Origin: RUG695 sp050943135
Lineage (GTDB): Bacteria; Planctomycetota; Planctomycetia; Pirellulales; Thermoguttaceae
NCBI GenBank assembly: GCA_050943135.1
Contig: JBMNOP010000006.1
Span: 124,001 to 188,000 of the forward strand
Length of the DNA stretch: 64,000 nt
Direction of reading: 5' to 3'
The first letter of the stretch is position 1, and each line of letters begins with the position of its first letter. Both the position numbers and the translations under genes were made by a program. The notes beneath the pieces were generated by a model. It saw only the letters and a list, made by a program, of their open reading frames with translations, was not told the DNA's origin and did not search any database. Shown piece by piece: positions 54,609 to 61,793 of the stretch.

Positions 54609-55041
54609 TTCGGAACACCCGAGAAATCTGGCATGGAACCCCCGTCGTTTCTTGCTCGGCTTTCGCCCGTAACGCATGTCGAGGCCCGCTTTGATCGTTT
54701 GGCGTCTGTTAGGCTGAGAAGGAAATCCAGTATCATCCGGTTCGGTCCCGGCGCGATCGTTACGAGCGCGCGCGATTTCCTCCCCCCCTTGCATCATTGC
54801 GCAGCGATTTCTGCACGAGATCGCTTTGCCTGGGGCGACAGAACTTCCAATATCACTTTGAAAGAAGCACAAGCTGAACATCCGCGTCTTCGCGTCGAAA
54901 AGATGAATCACTTCTTGTGTGTGTCTGCAGAATATTCCACTCGCCGGGCTACGGAGACAGCACGCCCGGGATTTCATGCCGATGCCGGCCTGAATTCCAC
55001 CTGTAGGCAATCGGTACGATCCAAAATTCCGATGTTACGGC
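54609..55041. other. 433-base gap upstream of the Hsp70-like gene
   Basis: No gene supported; short open frames here lack start signals and family motifs. It leads into the decayed gene at 55042. Confidence 0.4.
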
Positions 55042-55626
55042 GAGTTCCTCGGTCAGCTCCACATTGCCTACGATTTCCTCGACCGAATCAAGAAAACTCT
55101 CGCAAAAATCAACCGCGAACCGAAAAGGCCGGAACAACCGTTCACTCTTGCACACGTGCCGGCGAGGGTTAAGGGAGCAACACTCCGGCCGTGTCGGGGA
55201 TACGGCGCTCTGGCGGGTCGAGAAGATGAAGTTCGCCGGGAAGCGGCCGGACCCGGATCAGACAGAAGATCATCGATCATTTCCATCTCTCCGTTGTCGA
55301 TATCCCGCTCGAAACCGATGGTTATGTTGTCAACGGCGAACCAGAGATCGAATGGGTCATGAAACGGTACGCCGTAACCACCGACAGGGCGAACGGAACG
55401 ATCAACGACTCGAACCTTTTCGATGGGCCGAATCCGAAACATATCGTCGAGCTGACCGGGCAGGTGGTAACGGTCAGCTTCAGCACAACGCGCCTGGTAA
55501 AAAATCTTCCACAGCTTTGTATGTTGGAAGAAAGGAACGGTCTCCTCATCGTAATGGAATCGACACCGGACAAGGGAGAGGAATCGCTTCCCCTTGTTTT
55601 CCTCGAATATTTTCCGGCAAAGAACT
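55042..55626 (+). pseudogene. Frameshifted remnant of an unrecognised gene
   Basis: Three plus-strand frames each hold protein-like sequence in succession: EFLGQLHIAYDFLDRIKKTL… (from 55042), then GDTALWRVEKMKFAGKRPD… (about 55190-55260), then IIDHFHLSVVDIPLETDGY… through NGLLIVMESTPDKGEESLPL… (about 55265-55620). Codon use in these pieces is like that of the neighbours, and switching frames twice would restore one protein of about 190 residues. No family recognised, no start codon found. Either a pseudogene or a region with sequence errors. Confidence 0.45.
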
Positions 55627-55683
55627 CGTTCCGGATTCGCTTCCCTTCCCTCCGCCAGCGGCGGGGAAGGAAAAGAACGAGTT
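55623..55683. terminator. Nested hairpin between converging genes
   Basis: Outer arms AACTCGTTC (55623-55631)/GAACGAGTT (55675-55683) enclose a G+C-rich stem (CCTTCCC…GGGGAAGG). It sits 32 bases after the metallo-hydrolase stop, read on the minus strand, and could serve both directions. No long U-tract. Confidence 0.45.
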
Positions 55684-55714
55684 GTCGGCTCACAAATCAT
55701 ACAAGCCGTGCCCG

Positions 55715-57052
55715 TTATACCACGAGGTCGGTGGCCTCACCTTTCGGGCAAGACTCGAAAGGCCCGTAAACCGACTTGACGGTCATCGACTCGTCGTGCG
55801 CGGTTACGAAGCAAACGCAATAACGGGTTCCCCCTTCGAACACACGGACTACGACATGTCCTCCTTCATCGGCGACATCGGCCCGCCACGGGGCATTTTT
55901 AAATTCCTCCTTCTTCGACAGCGGGAAATTTGTCGGGCAGACGATTCGGTCTCCCGGATAAAGGTCGCGGCTCGTCATCGCTTCCATCGTCGAAGGTTGA
56001 ATGTGGAGTTGATCCCAGACATCCGTAACATAAACACGGGGACGAAGAACTCGGAGAAATTCCGGGTTCATCGACCCGATATAGGAATGATGATTCGATT
56101 TACAGACATCGACCCGGCCGCAGGCCGGTGCGATCATCGCTTCCAGGTTCCGCGTCAGCCCATCGAGCCCCGTAAACGATCCGTTAAAATCTCCGGCAGT
56201 GAAATAGCGAAACGGTCCGTATTCGATCCGGATCCCCAAACTGAGCGGGTTTTCCGAATAGTCGGTCCGGGCCCGCTGCCATCGAAGGAACGTGTCGTCG
56301 TTGACCCCCCCTTTGCCGGTCCAAAGGAGACCGTTGCCGCAGAGATTACGAATATGGAACAACCGTCGATAAGGTTCCGGATCCCGCAACAGGGCAATTT
56401 GGTCTTGCCGCCCGACCTCGAACGGCTCCATCACCAACCCATCCTCTTTTACCTTTCGACGGATAAAGCGGCGGTAATTCTCGAGGTCGGGGGAATCAAT
56501 GGGGAACGGAGTCCTGTATTCCGGAAACCCGCGATCAAACCCTTTTCCGAAATGAATCATCTCCCCAACCTGAGTCATTCCGCTCAGGAAGTAATCTTCA
56601 TCGCACCCGGTCGTCTTCCCGCGATGAAGTTGGCAGGTTCCCATATGATCCGAGTGAAAATGGGAAATCATCATGTAATCGACCTCGTCCCCGTGCGGGT
56701 TCACCCGCAGGATATATCGAGCGATCCATTCCCCGGGACCGAGCGACTCGTCCGGCAACGTAACGCTTTTCAGCTCGTAACCGGGCCGATCGATTTGACC
56801 GGCATCGATCAGAAGCGAAGTGCCGTCCGGAAAAAGATGAAAGATCGACTCACCATTACCGGTATAAATGTGGTGAAATTCCATCGTTCCCGGTCGCCAG
56901 GAAGAGAGAGGCTGGCCAACCTTCGGAATGTCGGCGACGGAAAGTGCCGAATCTACGGCAAGGCCTTGCTCGGGTCGAAGTGCCGGTGCCATTCCCCAAC
57001 CCGCTCCGATCAGACCGGCGCATCCCTTTAAAAAATCGCGTCTTGATGCCAT
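55715..57052 (-). CDS. Tat-exported metallo-beta-lactamase-fold hydrolase
   Basis: 445 aa from ATG 57052. The N-terminus MASRRDFLKGCAGLIGAGWG is a twin-arginine signal (SRRDFLK), so the protein is exported folded, probably with metals bound. The MBL fold is shown by ISHFHSDHMG (His131, His133, Asp135, His136) and by later metal-ligand candidates YFTAGDFNGS and KSNHHSYIGS. The fold is close to ComEC-type/cyclase-type MBL proteins; the substrate is unknown. Upstream frame extension to 57163 overlaps the promoter and is not used. Monocistronic. Confidence 0.86.
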   Translation of the reverse strand: MASRRDFLKGCAGLIGAGWGMAPALRPEQGLAVDSALSVADIPKVGQPLSSWRPGTMEFHHIYTGNGESIFHLFPDGTSLLIDAGQIDRPGYELKSVTLPDESLGPGEWIARYILRVNPHGDEVDYMMISHFHSDHMGTCQLHRGKTTGCDEDYFLSGMTQVGEMIHFGKGFDRGFPEYRTPFPIDSPDLENYRRFIRRKVKEDGLVMEPFEVGRQDQIALLRDPEPYRRLFHIRNLCGNGLLWTGKGGVNDDTFLRWQRARTDYSENPLSLGIRIEYGPFRYFTAGDFNGSFTGLDGLTRNLEAMIAPACGRVDVCKSNHHSYIGSMNPEFLRVLRPRVYVTDVWDQLHIQPSTMEAMTSRDLYPGDRIVCPTNFPLSKKEEFKNAPWRADVADEGGHVVVRVFEGGTRYCVCFVTAHDESMTVKSVYGPFESCPKGEATDLVV

Positions 57053-57134
57053 ATGATAACCCACTTTCGGAACATGAGATAACCCTGTCTTCCGAAAGGA
57101 AAACGGAAAATCGAAAAACTTGCCCTCTGCTATT

Positions 57135-57163
57135 ATTATGCCTTGTGAGGTGTACCAAATCAA
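57135..57163 (-). promoter_or_regulatory. Promoter of the metallo-hydrolase gene
   Basis: Minus strand: -35 TTGATT (57163-57158), 17-base spacer, -10 CATAAT (57140-57135), about 85 bases before the ATG. Confidence 0.5.
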
Positions 57164-57497
57164 ATGGCTTGTGCTCGTCCAATCCCATTTGAATAATAAT
57201 TATGCCGACGGGACGGCGTCGGGCAAGACCAAATCCAGACATCCGATTGGTGCATCAAAACCGCAGAAAAATATTTTTTAAAAATCTGTCTTTTTTCCCA
57301 TTGTTTTAATTGATATTATGTAATATTAATTATTAATAAGCATAATTTTTGATTCTTTTTGACCACAAAAACCGCCAAAACAGCGCCGATTTTAGAAATT
57401 TGACATTGCAACCTTATTCCCTTATGGGAAAGAAGGAGGTCAAAAGGCGAACCGAAAAAATATTTTTAGAATTTCGTCCGCCTTGACCGAAACTTTA
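57164..57497. other. AT-rich non-coding segment
   Basis: From about 57265 to 57480 the base composition drops far below the surrounding G+C, with runs such as TAATATTAATTATTAATAA. It also holds TTGACA at 57400 and an AAGGAGGT at 57433-57440 that is followed by no start codon. Likely a regulatory region or recently acquired DNA. Confidence 0.5.
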
Positions 57498-57525
57498 TTG
57501 ACAAAATGGTGTTTATTAGTATTAT
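57498..57525 (+). promoter_or_regulatory. Promoter of the 160-aa orphan gene
   Basis: TTGACA (57498-57503), 16-base spacer, TATTAT (57520-57525), with the ATG 52 bases downstream. Confidence 0.65.
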
Positions 57526-57576
57526 CATGTAAAATTTTGTTTAATTTATCTAATAAAGACACAGAAAGGTTTTCCT

Positions 57577-58059
57577 ATGAAAAATGCCAAAGAACGAAGA
57601 CTTGTCGACATCCCCCAGGAAGTTTTTACTCTTTACGGGAAAGGCGTGAACACCGAACCGATGTTCATAGGGTTCGAGATCCTCGGGGCACAATCAATGG
57701 TAAACCCAAGAAAAGACCCCTTTACTTACAAGTCCTTGCTGGAAGAATTTTTCCTGAAAATATGTACGATTCCCGAATTGCGGGATAAGGTCATCGAATA
57801 CTGCAGAAAGGACGAAGAGGTATTCGTTTATCACCCGGAGTGGAGACTGACGGGTGCGCGGGTTACCTTCGACCGTCCCGAAATAAAAACCAAAAACACG
57901 TCGGTGCGCGTCTATAAAGCCGGCGGCGGTTTTTGGTTTGCCGTAATCGAGCTGCAGTTCATCCATGAAGTCTTCTGCAAGCTCTTGAAAAACTTCGGGC
58001 TCGAAGATAAGGTCCACGTCATATTTTCCGACAAAGCTGCCAACAAATTGAAAATTTAG
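57577..58059 (+). CDS. Hypothetical protein, 160 aa
   Basis: ATG 57577 lies eight bases after AGAAAGG, and a good promoter is just upstream, so expression is likely. Soluble, mixed α/β-looking protein with no signal peptide or TM segment; features are DIPQEVFTLYGKG, LLEEFFLKICTIPELRDK, and an aromatic/β-rich centre (GGGFWFAVIELQFIHEVF). No family was recognised. It stands alone between AT-rich DNA and a decayed region, with a short hairpin after the stop; it may be an acquired accessory gene. Confidence 0.75.
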   Translation: MKNAKERRLVDIPQEVFTLYGKGVNTEPMFIGFEILGAQSMVNPRKDPFTYKSLLEEFFLKICTIPELRDKVIEYCRKDEEVFVYHPEWRLTGARVTFDRPEIKTKNTSVRVYKAGGGFWFAVIELQFIHEVFCKLLKNFGLEDKVHVIFSDKAANKLKI

Positions 58060-59015
58060 TTGTCCCGTGGTCAACAGAGTATTCACAGGCGATTTCAATA
58101 GCCTGTGGGTCAACAATGCCGGGCACTTCCGAATTCCATACCGCCCAAGATGGGTCTGGTTCGCGAGGGGAGCCCGGCAGGAAGAGAACGTTGACGAAAC
58201 CGGGTTTGATGAAGGTATTGTGCCGGTCCCGCCGAGTCACCAGGCATGGCGGCGGGAAGATTCCGATACGATGTGAAACGAGGCCATCCAAGAGCGCGGT
58301 TATAACGATTACGGGTTCCCGCCGGTTCCTAAAAGACCAGCGTAACCTATTACGGTTATAAATTTCACCTCAGGTCCGACGGCGGTTCTGAACCGACCGC
58401 CCCCGGGTGAAGTTGCCCCGGTCAATGTTCATATTTTCCGGTTGCTTTTTGCGATGTCGCCGGATCGCCCGTGTGGCGGTGAACCCCTTGATGCGGATAG
58501 CGCCCGGTTCCGAGGAAACACTTTCTTCGCTGAAATCGATCGGTGTCAATCCGCAGATTTACGAGCAAGGGCATCGGGGCTACCTCTCATAAAAAAGTAA
58601 CAACGTAACCATAACGGAAAACCCTTTAAGCGAAACCGGGCTAAACACCCGTTTGGGGCGATAATCCAACACGGAGAGAAGACCGTGGCGAATGGTCGGT
58701 CGGAGATGTACCGAGGGGAAGGCCGGGACGTTAACTTCGGTTTGTCCATGAAAAGGTCCATCTTTCTTTACGTCACCCATAAGAAAGAAACACTCTCGAT
58801 TTACCGTGTTCCGGCAGGATATCTCCGTACTTGCGGTGTCGTTTGATGGCCGACGGCCGTCGCGGAAAGGCCAGACGACCTAAGCCTATCCGCAAAAAAT
58901 CATTTTACCGTGGCGGAAGAGTTGTTTCACATATTGTACACAGAAATTTTAAAAACATCGGGGTTTGCGGAACCGTTCAGGTTTTATTTGACAAACAGAT
59001 TTTAGGAGTAAAGAC
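58060..59015. other. 956-base stretch without an assured gene
   Basis: Just after the orphan gene is a hairpin CACAGGC (58084-58090)/GCCTGTG (58101-58107). A GTG-started frame at 58067-58276 (68 aa, …GDFNSLWVNNAGHFRIPY…) and an ATG-less frame near 58610-58845 (…MKRSIFLYVTHKKETLSIY…) have protein-like composition but no recognised family; they may be relics. The rest shows nothing. Confidence 0.4.
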
Positions 59016-60140
59016 ATGCACCGTAACAACGAAAATCTTGATTCTGACGACAGCCTGTTCGAAAAAAACTATGACAGCGATTCAATTAAGGCAGTTCGTG
59101 AAGCAGCCGAAATGGGAATTGCCAGGGCACAGTTGGAATTGTCTCACCGTTACCTACACGGTGGCGGTATCGAGCAGAACGAAGAAGAAGGAATCCGGTG
59201 GCTGAAGGTAGCCGCCGAGCAGGGTGAATCGAACGCCCAGTACCGTTTGGGCGAGGCATACTACGCCGGAGAGTATGTCGAACAAGACAAGACCGAAGCG
59301 AAAAAATGGCTTGAAGCCGCGCTGAAGCAGGGGGTCCTGCCAGCCTTAGTGACCCTGCAACAGATCATGTTCGAAGAACCGGCCTTCGAACAGACCATCA
59401 AAGAGATGCTAGGCGAAGCCGAAGCGGGGAACTCGAACGCACAATGTGCGCTGGGCGTTTGCTATTACAACGGCCATGGAATCGAACGGAATCTTTGGGA
59501 AGCCTTAAAATGGCTACGAAAGGCGGCGGCACAAGACGAGCCCCAGGCGCTCTACATCCTGGGTTGCTGTTATTTTGAAGGAGAGGGTGTCGATCAATGC
59601 AAAACCACGGGCGAGAAATTACTGGAAAGGTCCGCCAAATTGGGGTTCTGCGCCGCGAAAAACTATCTGTTGATGCATACTACAACGGACGAAGACCCGT
59701 TCCCGAGCCCCGTTCCGGAGGAAAACGATGAGACCGACGACGATTCGGAAGGGGAGAATAAAGAAGATGAAAAAGAAGGGGACGACGAACACCTGATCAT
59801 GCAGAATCCTCCTGAGTGCAGAGCGGAAGAAGAAGATGATGGTGATGATGATAAGGAACGGAAGGATGATGATGACGTCAAAAAAATGATGGCACAACTT
59901 CTTCTGGCTGCCGAAAACGACTGTGTTGACGCACAACATTTTCTGGGGCGACTCCATCTTTCCGGTTACTATGTCGAACAGGATTATGCACAGGCTGCTT
60001 ACTGGTTCCGAAAAGCTGCCGAAATGGGGTTGGCCGAAGCCCAATTTCAGCTGAGTGTTTGTTATTACCACGGGGTTGGGGTGGAAGCAAACGTAGCTGA
60101 GGGCCAAAAATGGCTCCGAATGGCATTGGAATCCACGTAA
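59016..60140 (+). CDS. Sel1-repeat protein with an acidic linker
   Basis: 374 aa. ATG 59016 follows AGGAG. No signal peptide, so it is probably cytoplasmic, unlike the Sel1 lipoprotein at 36761. About four Sel1 units in the N-terminal half (…IARAQLELSHRYLHGGGIEQNEEEG…, …NAQYRLGEAYYAGEYVEQDK…, …NAQCALGVCYYNGHGIERN…, …ALYILGCCYFEGEGVDQ…), a hyper-acidic Asp/Glu/Lys linker at about 228-290, then two more units (…DAQHFLGRLHLSGYYVEQDY…, …AQFQLSVCYYHGVGVEAN…). The linker may be a flexible hinge. Partner unknown. Confidence 0.88.
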   Translation: MHRNNENLDSDDSLFEKNYDSDSIKAVREAAEMGIARAQLELSHRYLHGGGIEQNEEEGIRWLKVAAEQGESNAQYRLGEAYYAGEYVEQDKTEAKKWLEAALKQGVLPALVTLQQIMFEEPAFEQTIKEMLGEAEAGNSNAQCALGVCYYNGHGIERNLWEALKWLRKAAAQDEPQALYILGCCYFEGEGVDQCKTTGEKLLERSAKLGFCAAKNYLLMHTTTDEDPFPSPVPEENDETDDDSEGENKEDEKEGDDEHLIMQNPPECRAEEEDDGDDDKERKDDDDVKKMMAQLLLAAENDCVDAQHFLGRLHLSGYYVEQDYAQAAYWFRKAAEMGLAEAQFQLSVCYYHGVGVEANVAEGQKWLRMALEST

Positions 60141-60500
60141 AATCAGAGAAGAAGAAAGAGAGCAGAAGTCATTTGCCCCCTGCCCCTGCCGTTATCGGCC
60201 GAGAGAATCGGGTGGTGAGTCCCGTACCCGCATGAAAAGAGAGTCGCGGCCTGACGACGCCGGTTCGAGACAGGGATAAACGGGTAGGATCTTGATTCCG
60301 GTCCCGTAGTGAACGGCGGAAAAGTTTCTATGACAGCGTTCACCGCTGAAATCCCTGCCGTCGCAGTATTGGGCTCTTCTGTTCTGCCCGGGCGCCATGG
60401 CCGGTAGGGGTGAAAAAAGACCTGCCCCTCCGTTGGTGAAACCAATTCGACTCGACTCACCGGAAAAGGGTGGGGGGAATTGCAGAACACGAAATGAGGT
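60141..60500. other. 360-base gap before the TPP riboswitch
   Basis: No gene or RNA element recognised; overlapping frames on the minus strand lack start signals. Confidence 0.4.
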
Positions 60501-60506
60501 TATAAT
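60501..60506 (+). promoter_or_regulatory. -10 element of the thiamine transcript
   Basis: TATAAT 65 bases before the riboswitch; TTGCAG at 60480-60485 (15-base spacer) is the best -35. Confidence 0.5.
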
Positions 60507-60570
60507 CTGATCAATGTCTTTGCGCCGTCGCCGTGCGGGGTGGTAAAGACGTAGAGAATATCGTTGTCAA

Positions 60571-60653
60571 ACGTATTGGGGCGCCGTGCCCGAGGCATGG
60601 CTGAGATGCACCCATTGAACCTGATCCGGATCATACCGGCGTAGGAAATTACG
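60571..60653 (+). promoter_or_regulatory. TPP riboswitch (THI element)
   Basis: Contains the diagnostic TPP aptamer blocks in order: GGGGCGCC…, GGCTGAGATG (60599-60608), ACCCATTGAACCTGATC, and CCGGCGTAGGAA. Outer pairing CGTA/TACG closes P1. It senses thiamine pyrophosphate and controls the thiazole synthase gene 88 bases downstream. Confidence 0.93.
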
Positions 60654-60661
60654 ATGACCGT

Positions 60662-60684
60662 CAATTCACGCTCTTGGTGAATTG
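60662..60684 (+). terminator. Expression-platform hairpin of the TPP riboswitch
   Basis: Perfect 8-bp stem CAATTCAC (60662-60669)/GTGAATTG (60677-60684) right after the aptamer, followed by CCCCTCTT. It may act as terminator; the U-tract is weak. The gene's own ribosome site (AAAGGAG) lies further downstream, outside the stem. Confidence 0.5.
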
Positions 60685-60740
60685 CCCCTCTTATCGCGAT
60701 TTCCTTTCGACTCACATTTTCCTGAAAGGAGATTTTCCCC

Positions 60741-61529
60741 ATGGCCTCCGAAAACATCATCTCTACCGCAATTGTTCAGGCCTTTTCTGAAAAGCTGATC
60801 GACCACCTTAATGTCGATGCCGCAATCGTCGGTGCCGGCCCTTCGGCATTGGTTGCCGCCCGTTATCTGGTCGAGGCGGGATTCAAAACCGCTCTCTTCG
60901 AAAGCAGGCTGGCCCCCGGCGGCGGGGTTTGGGGCGGCGGAATGTGCTTTAACGAGCTGATCGTTCAGGATGACGCGCTGGCGATCCTGAACCATTTCAA
61001 CATCAGCCATCGCCCGATCAAAGGGGACAAAGGCTACCATACCGTCGACTCGGTCGAAATGGCAAGCGGTTTGATCTTCGGCGCAGTTCATGCCGGCGCG
61101 AAAATCTTTAACACGGTTCGTGTGGAAGATGTTGTGTTCCATGACGAACGGATCGCCGGGCTCGTCATCAACTGGTCTCCGGTTCTGAAACTCGGAATGT
61201 TTGTCGATCCGCTCACGATCCTGGCAGGTGCCGTCATCGACGCAACGGGTCACCCGAGCGAGGTCATGAACCTGGTGGTAAACAAGGCGCAGGTCAAACT
61301 TGATACGCCGACCGGAGGAATTCTCGGCGAACATCCGATGTGGGTTGATAACGGAGAAGTCTCGACCGTCGAGAGTACCCGTGAATATTATCCCGGCCTG
61401 TACGCCTGCGGGATGAGTGCGAACAATGTGATGGGGGGGTATCGTATGGGTCCGATCTTCGGTGGGATGCTGAAATCGGGGAAAAAAGTCGCCGAAATGA
61501 TTATCGCTGCAGGGAAGAAAAAACGGTAA
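60741..61529 (+). CDS. thi4: Thi4-type thiamine thiazole synthase
   Basis: 262 aa. It builds the thiazole moiety of thiamine from NAD, glycine and a sulfur source. FAD/NAD-binding GAGPSALVAA (31-40), ESRLAPGGGVWGGGM, DATGHP, and the C-terminal GGYRMGPIFGGML. The start follows AAAGGAG. In yeast Thi4 the sulfur-donor Cys205 stands two residues before Asp-Pro (CMDP); archaeal sulfide-using forms have His there (…HVDPLTI). Here the segment is GMFVDPLTI, so residue 154 is Phe: no suicidal Cys and no His. A sulfide-dependent catalytic enzyme is inferred. No other thiamine gene is adjacent; regulation is by the TPP riboswitch. Confidence 0.92.
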   Translation: MASENIISTAIVQAFSEKLIDHLNVDAAIVGAGPSALVAARYLVEAGFKTALFESRLAPGGGVWGGGMCFNELIVQDDALAILNHFNISHRPIKGDKGYHTVDSVEMASGLIFGAVHAGAKIFNTVRVEDVVFHDERIAGLVINWSPVLKLGMFVDPLTILAGAVIDATGHPSEVMNLVVNKAQVKLDTPTGGILGEHPMWVDNGEVSTVESTREYYPGLYACGMSANNVMGGYRMGPIFGGMLKSGKKVAEMIIAAGKKKR

Positions 61530-61793
61530 GGACCGCAAAGAGTGTGCCCGGGGACAGGGACGTTCTTTGCTGACCCCGCCGGGCAACACGAAAATTCCGC
61601 AATTCGAAGACCTTTTCCCCACCAATTGAGATGCCCCGATTTTTCGGAAGGCGTGCCGAGATTCCACCGCAGAGTATCCCTTCCCGGATTTGTCCCTCGC
61701 CTCGGCCGGACAAACGGCGTTTCAGAGCATCGCGACGGCCTTTGACCACAAAAGACAATAAGCCGAGTGGTGGTTCCCTGTAGCTATCGAACA

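Noticed and set aside
55064..57031. 655-aa plus-strand open frame
   Set aside because: Antisense to the Tat-exported metallo-hydrolase, whose motifs are clear. Only the first part overlaps the separate relic at 55042-55626.
59663..59881. Ser-rich 72-aa minus-strand frame
   Set aside because: Antisense of the acidic linker of the Sel1 protein.
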